From NCBI GenBank assembly GCA_030148865.1, contig JASBSR010000017.1:1-39193 (forward strand): a DNA stretch of 39,193 nucleotides. Reading direction: 5' to 3'. A program made the translations under genes and the position numbers. The notes under the pieces were generated by a model that worked only from the letters and a program-made list of their open reading frames with translations, searched no databases and was not told the DNA's origin. This DNA comes from Gammaproteobacteria bacterium (GTDB lineage Bacteria; Pseudomonadota; Gammaproteobacteria; SZUA-229). Positions 1 through 7,713 of this stretch are shown here, one piece after another (position 1 is the first letter of the stretch; each line of letters starts with the position of its first letter).

Positions 1-996
1 TTCCAGCGGTGACAGCCGGGTTCCATGGTCAATCAGCAGATCCACCTCGTGTCCCGAACGATCACGCCAGAAGTAGAGGTTTGACGTTTCCCCCGCGTTG
101 TAACGGGTTTTGAGCAGTTCACTGATGACCCAGGTTTCGAACAAGGCGCCCCGTTGCACGTGGGTGGCCAGTTGTTCGCTGTTCTGGATACCGAGCAGCC
201 AACTCGCAAGACCGGTATCCAGAAAATAGAGCTTGGGTGTTTTGACCAGACGCTTGTTGAAATTCTGATGATGCGGTGGCAACAGATGTACGATGTAACT
301 GGCTTCCAGAACAGATATCCAGGCTTTGGCTGTGTTGTGCGTAATACCCGCGTCATTGGCCAGTGAGGAAAGATTGAGGAGCTGCCCGGTGCGCCCCGCG
401 CACAATTTCAGGAAGCGTTGAAACGTGCCCAGATCCTGTACCTTGATCAATTGCCGGACATCGCGTTCGAGGTAAGTACGCACATAGTTTCCATACCACG
501 GGTGCGGTTCGAGTCCGCGGTCGAAGATGGGGGGATACGCCCCGTCAAAAAGTATCTTGTCGAGGTTCTCGCCAATTTTTCTTGAACGCTGTAATTCGCC
601 GTAGGTCATGGGTAACAGCGTCAGCAATGCGGCCCTGCCGGCCAGACTTTGCGTAATGCCTGATAACAGGCCAAACTGCTGAGATCCTGTCAGGATAAAT
701 TCGCCGGGTTGTTGCTGTTCATCGACACGTGTCTGGAGGTAGGAAAACAGGGCAGGGCAGCGTTGCGCCTCGTCCAGTATGGCGCCCCCACTAAACTGAT
801 TCAGAAACCCCCGCGGATCTGTTTCAGCAAATTCCCTTTGGTCGAGATCTTCAAGCGATACATAATGATGTTCGGGAAAGGCATGCCGCACCAGCGTGGA
901 TTTGCCCGACTGGCGTGGGCCGGTGATGACGATCACTGGATAGCCGCTGGCGAAGTGTTTAAGTCTGGATTCTGCGTTCCGCGGAATGTAGGTCAC
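1..996 (-). CDS. AAA-type ATPase with C-terminal DUF4143 domain (3' end outside window)
   Basis: The reading frame is open from about 1026 down to base 1 and runs off the window, so the C-terminus is missing. I place the start at a GTG at 994-996, preceded by AGAGG with a 5-nt spacer; no ATG exists upstream before the in-frame stop at 1027-1029. The protein begins YIPRNAESRLKHF, then has a Walker A (GPRQSGKST, residues about 22-30), a Walker B-like LDEAQRCP and a sensor-like LTGSQQ. The later part (YVRTYLERDV, FLDTGLASWLLG, FWRDRSGHEVDLL) is typical of DUF4143, a PD-(D/E)XK-like domain. Such ATPases are common in bacterial accessory DNA and most have no known function. It shows no link to purine metabolism and belongs to the flanking accessory region. 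Confidence 0.85.
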   Translation of the reverse strand, partial: MTYIPRNAESRLKHFASGYPVIVITGPRQSGKSTLVRHAFPEHHYVSLEDLDQREFAETDPRGFLNQFSGGAILDEAQRCPALFSYLQTRVDEQQQPGEFILTGSQQFGLLSGITQSLAGRAALLTLLPMTYGELQRSRKIGENLDKILFDGAYPPIFDRGLEPHPWYGNYVRTYLERDVRQLIKVQDLGTFQRFLKLCAGRTGQLLNLSSLANDAGITHNTAKAWISVLEASYIVHLLPPHHQNFNKRLVKTPKLYFLDTGLASWLLGIQNSEQLATHVQRGALFETWVISELLKTRYNAGETSNLYFWRDRSGHEVDLLIDHGTRLSPLE

Positions 997-1206
997 AGCG
1001 GCCTCTGGTTGCTTTACATGTCCATATTATGTGCGTGAATGGCTAATTGTCAATATGATTATCAATCAGCCATCATGTGGTGCCAGTTTACAGTAATCCA
1101 GTACCTGAAGAAGGAGGGTTCACACCTGAAAGTACTAGCTTGGAAGGTCGATTAGTGTGGCAGCGCCCAATCGTCACATTTCGAGCATTTTGAAGGATTT
1201 TCTAAG

Positions 1207-1588
1207 CATGGTATTTTTCATGGTATTATCATTTAGCAAGAAAATAAGCCATTGAATATAAAAGATAAAAAATGATTATTGATAATAGAGTGGAATGATC
1301 CGACGTCCAGCACCCACTGGCACCTGAAGGCATCAAAACACACCTAAGCCCGCGTAATTGCGGGCTTTTTTGTGTTTTCATCTGGCACTTGCCGGCACTG
1401 GCGAGCACGCTCAAGCAGCCTTTTTTAATGGTATGTTTGATGGTATCGTCATATCCCATACCATGATCGAGACAAAATACCATACCATGTTTTTCTGGCA
1501 GTTCATGGTATCGAAAATTGAAATCATATTGATATTAAAGTGTTTTTAATCAAAAAACACGCTGTATCGAATCATGGTATTTATACCA
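1207..1588. repeat. Iterated ATGGTAT / ATACCAT words upstream of integrase
   Basis: ATGGTAT or its complement occurs at 1208, 1220, 1428, 1440, 1458, 1477, 1482, 1505 and 1574 (start positions), often extended to CATGGTAT. The last copy pairs with an ATACCA just downstream to form TGGTAT-TT-ATACCA (1575-1588), which ends 17 nt before the integrase start codon. Such clustered, oriented short repeats next to a tyrosine recombinase gene resemble arm-type integrase sites, an excisionase site or an autoregulatory operator. The function is inferred, not shown. Confidence 0.6.
1348..1371 (+). terminator. Rho-independent terminator
   Basis: GCCCGC and GCGGGC form a 6-bp GC-only stem (1348-1353 with 1360-1365) around a 6-nt loop, followed by six T residues. 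A-residues precede the stem on the other strand, so it may work both ways, although only AA is present there. No intact upstream gene on the plus strand explains it, so it may be left over from a lost gene or RNA. Confidence 0.7.
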
Positions 1589-1604
1589 AAGGGAGGACGT
1601 TGTC

Positions 1605-2143
1605 ATGCTGACGGATACCAAGCTGCGTAACTTGAAGCCTGGAGACAAGCTTTACAAGGTGAACGACCGCGATGGGCTCTATGCGGCGGTGACGCCGGCA
1701 GGAGCCATCTCCTTCAGATACAACTACTCGGTCAACGGGCGACAGGAGACGCTGACGATAGGCCGGTATGGAACGGGTGGCATCACGCTTTCGGAAGCGC
1801 GGGAACGACTGAACGAAGCGAAGAAGATGGTGTGGCGGCCGGGAAATCACCTGCCAGAGAAAAGGCGCGTGACAAGGCGCGCGTGAAGGATGCCGAGACG
1901 TTCGGTGCATGGGCTGAAAAGTGGCTGCGTGGTTATCAGATGGCTGACTCGACGCGCGACATGCGCAAGTCGGTATATGAACGCGAGTTGAAAAAGCAGT
2001 TTGGCAACAAAAAGCTGACCGAAATCACGCATGAGGATTTGCGCGCATTGACCGATGCCATCGTCGAAAGAGGGGCTCCAGCAACAGCAGTCCATGCTCG
2101 TGAAGTGGTGTTGCAGGTCTATCGTTGGGCGATTGAGCGCGGA
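1605..2143 (+). pseudogene. P4-type tyrosine recombinase (integrase), frameshifted and truncated
   Basis: The start is ATG 1605, with GGGAGG just upstream. The first part (MLTDTKLRNLKPGDKLYKV, LTIGRYGTGGITLSEARERL) is the DUF4102 arm-binding domain of P4-family phage and island integrases. After codon AAGATGGTG (about 1830) the frame shifts: a GTGTGGCGG run looks like a 2-nt TG duplication of GTGGCGG, and the normal sequence resumes in another frame (AAGKSPAREKARDKARVKD). That frame continues into the core-binding SAM-like domain (FGAWAEKWL to VVLQVYRWAIERG) and stops matching at about 2143. The entire catalytic domain with its R, H-x-x-R and Y residues is missing. It is therefore doubly dead, by frameshift and by 3' loss. 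It probably once mobilised a genomic island. Confidence 0.85.
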
Positions 2144-2474
2144 CACCGGCGCTGGCCAGACGATAGAGAGCATCCACCTCGGCGGTCTGCCAGGTCTGCT
2201 TCTGTTCTTGGCGGCCAAACTTCGAGCCTTTCTCCATCGCGCGGGCGCGGCGGCTATTGCGCATCTTGCGGCCTTCCTGGTAGAGCACGGCCTGCTTGAA
2301 GCTGCGTTTGCTGGCTTCTTTATACAATTTGGCACAGCGGATATGGGTGCCACAGCGCACGATGAACACGGTCGCTTCTTTGCCGCTCATCAGCTGAGCG
2401 ATGACTTCGTCCACCAGGCCGTCTTCGACCAGCGGCTGGAAGCGTTTAGGTATTTTCATTGCGGCTTTATACAT
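2139..2474 (-). pseudogene. RIO1-family serine kinase, 5' fragment
   Basis: Reading down from an ATG at 2474 (a second candidate is ATG 2459, giving MKIPKRFQPLVEDGL), the frame encodes the N-terminal part of a bacterial RIO1-like protein kinase. The segments MSGKEATVFIVRCG, AKLYKEASKRSFKQ and RKMRNSRRARAMEKGS are characteristic, with the K of AKLYKE as the likely ATP-contacting lysine. Similarity ends at ASAGVR (about 2139), where RIO1 proteins normally continue VPQPY into the catalytic loop. From there the DNA is antisense to the integrase fragment. The catalytic Asp and metal-binding Asp are lost, so the gene is a remnant. It probably belonged to the ancestral chromosome at this junction. 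Confidence 0.8.
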
Positions 2475-2579
2475 TATTCCCACTCAGGAGGGAACGGGTG
2501 GCTTATAACACTGATACCTTATCAGGATCGGGTCTACTGGGAGAAGCCGGCAAGAGAGAGGCAAGCAAGCGATATGATC

Positions 2580-4013
2580 TTATCTGGCGGTATTTCCGCC
2601 GATGCCAGTGGGAATGGCTGCCTGTAAACCGAGTTTCTCCAGATGAGCAGCAACCCGCAGACAGATATCTTCACGCCAGGGCGCAGCAATGATCTGGACG
2701 CCAACAGGCATGCCGGTGCTGTTGTCCTGCGTGGGGACCACGCACACCGGTAAGCCGATGGCGGAGATGGGCTGGGTGAAATAGCCGAGGTTGGGTCGCA
2801 GTGGCTGTGGCTGTCCTGCAATATGAAGAATTTTTTCGCCAGTACGCGGCGCGCTACACGGTGTCGCCGGTGCGATCAGAACATCGACCTGATCAAACAG
2901 TGCCAGCACCTGCTGCTGATACCAGTGGCGAACCTGCTGGGCGCGAATATACCAGGCAGCGGGTAACAAGGCGCCAGCGAGAAAACGATCGCGGGTATCC
3001 GGATCATAATCCTGCGCTCGAGTTTGTAATCGCGATAAGTGCAGCGCGCTACTTTCCATATTGGTGATTAAAAATGCCGCAGCTCGACCTTCTGCTGCAC
3101 CGGGTATATCCAGTACACGATCAACACCCAAAATTGCGCACACCTGATCGACTGCTGCCTCTGCCTGGGGGAAATCACTGGTTGCGAAATATCCACCAGC
3201 GCGCGCGATGCGCAAACCGTCAATGCCTTTGCTGAGTTCGGCGTAAGTATTTAAACGTGGCTTATCGGCACAGGCGTGATCATCAGCATCGTGACCCTGC
3301 ATGGCATCGAAGCTGAGTGCCAGATCAGTCGTGTTACGTGCCAGCGGACCCAGATGATCCAGACTGTCACAAAAAGGATAGCTACCGCTGCGTGGTAAAC
3401 GGCCATAGGTCGGTTTCAGGCCAAAAATTCCGCACAGTGATGCCGGCACGCGTATTGAACCGTTGGTGTCTGAACCCAGTGAGATGGGTGCGATACCGGC
3501 GGCCGTGGCCGAACCACTGCCCGATGATGAACCGCCGCTCATGCGGGACAGGTCCCAGGGATTTAAACAATTGCCGTGATGCACATTCTCGCCAGTAAAA
3601 TCGTAGGCATACTCGCCCATATTCAGACCGCCAAGCAGAATGGCACCCGCATTCTCCATGCGTTGTATGAGTACAGCGTCTTTGTTTGCAGGTGCATTGT
3701 CGGCGTTTATTTTTGAACCGGCGAGCGTCACTACGCTTTCGATATCAAACAGGTTCTTTACTGCAAACGGCACACCCGCCAGAGGCCCGGGGTCTTCGCC
3801 TCGGGCAATACACTGGTCTATCTGCTGTGCTTTTTCACGCGCACGCTGCGCAGTGATCTCGGTGTAGGCGTTGATGGCCGGGTTGATCTCGGCAATGCGC
3901 GCGATGAAATATTCGATAACATCAGTTGCGGTGTATTCCTGCCTGCGTATGTCACTGGCAATTTGATGCGCGCTGCGAAAACTTGGCGGAGTTTCGCTCA
4001 CGGTTTCGCACAC
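2580..4013 (-). CDS. atzE: AtzE-type amidase (1-carboxybiuret hydrolase-like)
   Basis: This is an amidase-signature (GatA-like) hydrolase of 477 residues. The Ser-cisSer-Lys triad is visible: Lys86 in GVPFAVKNLFD, cis-Ser about 162 in MSGGSSSGSGSA, and the nucleophile Ser186 in GSDTNGSIRVPA. AtzE family members, with the small partner AtzG, deaminate 1-carboxybiuret to urea-1,3-dicarboxylate in cyanurate, biuret and triuret breakdown; that role here is inferred from the family and from the adjoining AtzG. The start is a GTG at 4013. A second GTG at 4001 would give a 4-nt GTGA overlap with the atzG stop, a coupling seen elsewhere in this operon, and is equally likely. The gene is last in a six-gene operon. 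No AtzF-like allophanate hydrolase is in view, so the pathway would have to finish elsewhere. Confidence 0.88.
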   Translation of the reverse strand: MCETVSETPPSFRSAHQIASDIRRQEYTATDVIEYFIARIAEINPAINAYTEITAQRAREKAQQIDQCIARGEDPGPLAGVPFAVKNLFDIESVVTLAGSKINADNAPANKDAVLIQRMENAGAILLGGLNMGEYAYDFTGENVHHGNCLNPWDLSRMSGGSSSGSGSATAAGIAPISLGSDTNGSIRVPASLCGIFGLKPTYGRLPRSGSYPFCDSLDHLGPLARNTTDLALSFDAMQGHDADDHACADKPRLNTYAELSKGIDGLRIARAGGYFATSDFPQAEAAVDQVCAILGVDRVLDIPGAAEGRAAAFLITNMESSALHLSRLQTRAQDYDPDTRDRFLAGALLPAAWYIRAQQVRHWYQQQVLALFDQVDVLIAPATPCSAPRTGEKILHIAGQPQPLRPNLGYFTQPISAIGLPVCVVPTQDNSTGMPVGVQIIAAPWREDICLRVAAHLEKLGLQAAIPTGIGGNTAR

Positions 4014-4216
4014 GGGGTAAAAACCGCTGCGAGTTCGATAGTGTTTTCATCGAGCGGCACGCTGTAAACCATTTTCGCCATGGCATAAGTAGTATTCAGC
4101 AGTTTCACCACTTCCGGATGCGAGTCCTGATTGATCTCAAGACCTGCTAGTGGCGCAGTAAAATCAAGATAGGCCCTGGCGTCGAATGCATCGCTCAACT
4201 TAGAGTTCGGCGGCAT
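3998..4216 (-). CDS. atzG: AtzG-like small subunit (DUF4089)
   Basis: This is a 72-residue protein with a DUF4089-like pattern: AYLDFTAPLAGLEI, HPEVVKLLNTTYAMAKMV and a C-terminal LAAVFTP. Known AtzG is a GatC-like chaperone or subunit that binds and stabilises AtzE. The start ATG at 4216 follows AGGAGG with a 9-nt spacer and overlaps the end of the upstream permease gene, and its stop overlaps the amidase start, so the three are translationally coupled. Tight linkage to atzE is the main argument for the partner role. It is too short to carry catalysis by itself. Confidence 0.85.
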   Translation of the reverse strand: MPPNSKLSDAFDARAYLDFTAPLAGLEINQDSHPEVVKLLNTTYAMAKMVYSVPLDENTIELAAVFTPCAKP

Positions 4217-5783
4217 GCGGCGTTTCCTCCTGCAGTACCAAGTTAGAGTTTCTTGCCGTCACATGGTGTGTTTTTGCCAGCCAGAGAATTAATCCGGCAA
4301 TGATCAGATATGCAAAGGCAACATCTGGTGAGGCGGCAAAACCGACCGCCTCGTTGTGCATGAAACCAAAAAAGCTCAGGATGCTGCCCGCGAAACTAAA
4401 GATTGCCGCGCGGTATAGATTTCTGTCGATGATATACACAGCGATGGCTGCCCACACCAGCCCGGTGAGAATGGCGCCACCACCGAGCACTTCAAGACCA
4501 TGATAGATAACGCCGGCGCTGGTCAGCGATTCATAATTGATTTTTGCCGCCGAGGTACCGGCTGCATTAAGACTGCCGTCGACCAGGGTCTTGGCCCAGG
4601 CTGCGAGATGCGGCGTAATCGCGAGCATAATCGCGGGTGCGTGACTGCGAGGACTTTCCTGAAAGGCCTGGGCACCGATCAGCATGCCGATGTAGAGCAG
4701 GATGGGCAGGATAGCAACCACGGGTATGATAGCGAGCATCAGCGATGCCAGACCCAGGCTACAGAGTATAAACATACTCACACCTGCAGCGGCTGAATAA
4801 CCGATGCGGCCACCCATGGCTTTCCAGCCGGGATGACCAATATAGACAGCATTGATAAAGGGGTTGCCCATCAGGCAACCAATCATGCTGACAATGCCAT
4901 CGGCGCTAACGACACGGTGAGTAGGATAATGGTCGCCGGCGGCTTCTGCGCTTTCGACATTGTCCATGGCTTCGACCAGATCATAAATACCGAAGGGTAT
5001 GGCGGTGACCAGCAGGATACCAACATACTCAAATCCCGAAAACACATGATCGATCGCGGGCAAAGGTATGGAAATACCAAAATTGGTCAGTGCTGCAGTG
5101 ACCTTGTCGATTTGCATGTTGCCGTAGTCCAGTCCCAGCAGTGTTGATCCCCAGGCAATCAGTGTTCCCACGGCGATCGCTACCAGGCCGGCGGGAATAT
5201 TGCGTGGATAACGTATATTGCCAAACCAGCTGATCAGGATGATGGCAAAACAGAGCACACCAATCACCGGAGTCATATACATTTCCAGTGAGGGGCGCAT
5301 CGAGATAAAGGTAATCGAAACTCCGGCTAAAGTACCGAGCAGAGCAGCGCGTGGGGTGATGCGGCGAATGATCGGAGCAATGTAACCGCCGAGCATGAGG
5401 ATGATGCTCTGGATGAACACCCAGGCCAGGCCTGCTTCCCAGGCGGCGACAGGGTCACCGGTTTTTGCCTTGATCGGCATCATGATGACAAAAACAACGA
5501 TGAACATATGAGCCACGCCGATACCCGAAGGCAGAGCGCAAATGTCGTTACGGCCGGTTTCCCTCGCCAGCTTCAAGGCGAGCCAGGCATAGTAGCCCGT
5601 ACTTAGCATCAGCATCAGGCCGGTAGCGGGAAGAATACGTCCAAAGACAAGATCGTCCGGCATGCCCAGGACATAACGTAGTAAACCAGTGAGCACCAGG
5701 ATGTTAACCAGCAGGTTGGTGCCAAACCCGAAGAAAGCGTTCCAGTCTCCAGGTACCCAGAGCTTTGTCGATGAAGTATTCAT
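4200..5783 (-). CDS. NCS2-like nucleobase permease
   Basis: This is a 527-residue polytopic membrane protein with 12 or more hydrophobic segments spread over the length (for example NLLVNILVLTGLLRYVLG, MFIVVFVIMMP, VAILPILLYIGMLIGA). Conserved features fit the xanthine/uracil/AzgA-like NCS2 superfamily: an early FGFGTNLLVN segment, an ALPSGIG loop, a helix with YDLVEAMDNVESAEAAGD carrying the acidic residues expected in the substrate site, and GHPGWKAMGGRIGYSA. The start ATG at 5783 overlaps the preceding stop (TAATG). Placed between the cysteine hydrolase and atzGE, it presumably imports the substrate of this operon. The substrate cannot be read from sequence; an oxidised purine, a pyrimidine or a ureide such as biuret are candidates. 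It is clearly different from the second NCS2 permease in the window. Confidence 0.8.
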   Translation of the reverse strand: MNTSSTKLWVPGDWNAFFGFGTNLLVNILVLTGLLRYVLGMPDDLVFGRILPATGLMLMLSTGYYAWLALKLARETGRNDICALPSGIGVAHMFIVVFVIMMPIKAKTGDPVAAWEAGLAWVFIQSIILMLGGYIAPIIRRITPRAALLGTLAGVSITFISMRPSLEMYMTPVIGVLCFAIILISWFGNIRYPRNIPAGLVAIAVGTLIAWGSTLLGLDYGNMQIDKVTAALTNFGISIPLPAIDHVFSGFEYVGILLVTAIPFGIYDLVEAMDNVESAEAAGDHYPTHRVVSADGIVSMIGCLMGNPFINAVYIGHPGWKAMGGRIGYSAAAGVSMFILCSLGLASLMLAIIPVVAILPILLYIGMLIGAQAFQESPRSHAPAIMLAITPHLAAWAKTLVDGSLNAAGTSAAKINYESLTSAGVIYHGLEVLGGGAILTGLVWAAIAVYIIDRNLYRAAIFSFAGSILSFFGFMHNEAVGFAASPDVAFAYLIIAGLILWLAKTHHVTARNSNLVLQEETPHAAEL

Positions 5784-6478
5784 TATAGTTTTTTCTCAGC
5801 GGCTGGTGTGCCTGTCGTTAAGTCATGGATAAGTGTGTTTGAATCGGTAACAAAACCAAAAATTGCCCCCTGAGCCGAGATCATCGCCAGCGCGGCATGA
5901 TGAAATTCACTGAAATACGAGGCGCAGCAATCACCCGGCACCAGGCATAGATAACCGCGGTCATTGGCTTCGCGCAGTGTTGAGCTCACGCAAACTTCAG
6001 TGGTAACACCGCAAGTAATTAAATACTGGATCTTTGCCTGACGCAGCAATAGATCGAGATCGGTAGCATAAAACGCACCCTTGCCAGGTTTGTCGACAAC
6101 GGGCTCACCGGGTTTGGGTTTGAGGCTGGGGATAATGTCATGACCAACTTCACCACGAATCAGTATTCGTCCCATCGGGCCAGGGTCGCCAATGGCTGCT
6201 CCGGGTTTGCAACGTGCCTGTTTCATTGCCGGCACATCAGTGAGATCGGCGCGGTGACCTTCGCGGGTGTGAATGACCAGCATGCCGAGTTGACGCGCCA
6301 GTGTCAGCAGGCTCTGGCAGGGTTCCACTGCGCTTTGCAGTAAACGTGTGTCGTTACCCAGCGATTCGCCAAATCCACCCGGTTCGAGAAAGTCTCTTTG
6401 CATATCAATCATAATCACAGCAGTGTGTGCTGCATCGACGGCTACTGGGTATGGTTGCGCATGAACTAATGTTTTCAT
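5783..6478 (-). CDS. Isochorismatase-fold cysteine hydrolase, biuret/triuret hydrolase-like
   Basis: This is a 231-residue cysteine hydrolase with the Asp-Lys-Cys triad visible: Asp25 in MIDMQRDF, Lys130 in VVDKPGKGAF, and Cys163 in CGVTTEVCVSS. The segment TREGHRADLTDVP, the GDPGPMGR loop and REANDRGY match from memory the biuret hydrolase (BiuH) branch rather than RutB or nicotinamidase. BiuH and triuret hydrolase TrtA cleave linear ureides, and TrtA yields carboxybiuret, the substrate of AtzEG. Since AtzE and AtzG are encoded two genes downstream, I infer a ureide-hydrolysing role. Triuret is a known oxidation product of urate, which would explain its place in a purine island. The ATG at 6478 overlaps the upstream stop by 4 nt (ATGA). 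The exact substrate is uncertain. Confidence 0.82.
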   Translation of the reverse strand: MKTLVHAQPYPVAVDAAHTAVIMIDMQRDFLEPGGFGESLGNDTRLLQSAVEPCQSLLTLARQLGMLVIHTREGHRADLTDVPAMKQARCKPGAAIGDPGPMGRILIRGEVGHDIIPSLKPKPGEPVVDKPGKGAFYATDLDLLLRQAKIQYLITCGVTTEVCVSSTLREANDRGYLCLVPGDCCASYFSEFHHAALAMISAQGAIFGFVTDSNTLIHDLTTGTPAAEKKL

Positions 6479-7713
6479 ACGTATGCCTCGGTACCCGTTT
6501 CCTGTAACCAGTGTTGTTCGATCTGTGTTTTCACTACAGGCTCGCCGTTAAAAAATGTTGCACAGCGCAGCGGTGGCGAAGTGATCGCCGAAAGATAATC
6601 CTGACTATGCAGAACAGTTAGATGTGCTGGCGCGCCCGCGTGAATACCGTAGTCAGGCACGGCCAAAGCGCTGGCAGCATTGCGCATCACCATGGCTAAA
6701 CTGCCAAGCAATTCGGATTTGCTGGTCATCTGCGCTACCTGGGCATTGATCTGGGCGCTGGCGAGTGGGTCGTAGTTGCCGAAAGGATTGAACGGGTCCT
6801 GTACATTATCTGAACCAGCTGCGACATTGACGCCTGCTGCCAGCAGTTCCTTTACCGGTGTTGCGCCGCGCGGTTTGGGTTGTTGCTCGCGGCCGATTAA
6901 CACCAGATTGCAGGTGGGCAGGGTGATGACATGAATGCCAGCGCGTGCAACTTTATCCATAATGCGATGCCGATCGGATTCGCCCATGAAAGACAGTGAA
7001 CAGCAATGGCTGGCACAGACCAGCCCCGGCCATTCCTGCTCGATGATCAGGTCAGCCAGATATTCCAGAGCGCGGCTTTCAGGATCATTGTTTTCATCCA
7101 GATGCAGATCGATACCGCAGCCGGTACGTTGTGCCAGCGCTAATGCGTTTTGTATTGCCAGCTCTGGCGAGTGACTGAATGCAGGCGCACCACCGATGAT
7201 ATCAACACCACGATCCAGTGCTTTCGCGACCAGCTCGCTGCCTCTGATAGTGCTGGTGTCGGTGAGTGCTGCAAACTCTATATGAATACGACTGGCATAT
7301 TCTTCGCGTAACTCCAGCATGACATCGACAGCACCAAGGTCTGCTTCTGAGGCGATATCGAGATGACTGCGTAGATAGCTGACCCCCATGCTGATCGCCT
7401 GCCGTATACCGCGTTCGGCGTTTTGTTTCAGCCGGGCGAAATTGCGCTGGCGTTGCTGAAGCTGCATGGCTTCGATTGCGTCGATCAGCGTGCCGCTGGG
7501 ATTCGCCACCGGGCTGTAGGTTTTATCCAGATGTGAATGCGCTTCAACAAGGCCGGGTAGTATGACTTTGCCGGCTAAATCCCAGTGCTGATACTCGCAA
7601 TCGTTTACTTTCTCCTGCGCTGAGATGCAGGCTTTGATGACCTGATTTTCGAGGATCAGATGGAACAGCGCATCACTGTCATCGATTCGAGCATTGCTCA
7701 GTAGCCAGTTCAA
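6475..7713 (-). CDS. Cytosine deaminase-like metal-dependent amidohydrolase
   Basis: This is a 412-residue amidohydrolase-superfamily protein related to CodA and AtzC. Metal and catalytic positions are present: EAHSHLDKT (His59, His61), HLDENND, ASHCCSLS and AGSDNVQDPFNPFG. In E. coli CodA the equivalent of SDN is HDD, so the second Asp that contacts the base is Asn here, pointing to a substrate other than cytosine. Possible substrates are an amino-substituted pyrimidine, triazine or oxidised purine; I cannot decide. The start is a TTG at 7713, overlapping the upstream stop in a TTGA quartet and preceded by GGAG with a 7-nt spacer; no ATG lies nearby. It sits between the flavin oxidase and the ureide hydrolase, consistent with sequential steps of one pathway. 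Confidence 0.82.
   Translation of the reverse strand: MNWLLSNARIDDSDALFHLILENQVIKACISAQEKVNDCEYQHWDLAGKVILPGLVEAHSHLDKTYSPVANPSGTLIDAIEAMQLQQRQRNFARLKQNAERGIRQAISMGVSYLRSHLDIASEADLGAVDVMLELREEYASRIHIEFAALTDTSTIRGSELVAKALDRGVDIIGGAPAFSHSPELAIQNALALAQRTGCGIDLHLDENNDPESRALEYLADLIIEQEWPGLVCASHCCSLSFMGESDRHRIMDKVARAGIHVITLPTCNLVLIGREQQPKPRGATPVKELLAAGVNVAAGSDNVQDPFNPFGNYDPLASAQINAQVAQMTSKSELLGSLAMVMRNAASALAVPDYGIHAGAPAHLTVLHSQDYLSAITSPPLRCATFFNGEPVVKTQIEQHWLQETGTEAYV

Larger units (their letters stand above)
997..1604. other. Non-coding accessory stretch before the integrase remnant
   Basis: This 608-bp stretch has no convincing gene. It is AT-rich and contains a strong intrinsic terminator (1348-1371) and a set of ATGGTAT/ATACCAT words (1207-1588) that lead into the integrase start. 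A short open frame beginning GTG GTG at 1077 and ending at a TGA near 1193 encodes about 39 residues; I do not recognise it and would not call it. No tRNA 3' end that could serve as an integrase target is recognisable. Confidence 0.5.

Noticed and set aside
1077..1193. Short open frame of about 39 codons starting GTG
   Set aside because: Not recognisable as any family, no good ribosome binding site, and chance length in this composition.
1290..1371. tRNA or tmRNA 3' end before the terminator, as an integrase attachment site
   Set aside because: No T-loop (GGTTCGANTCC-like) sequence or CCA end is recognisable; only the terminator hairpin stands out.
2511..2525. CTGATA-CCT-TATCAG palindrome downstream of atzE
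   Set aside because: A small hairpin with no T-run; could be an operator or chance. No neighbour supports a role.
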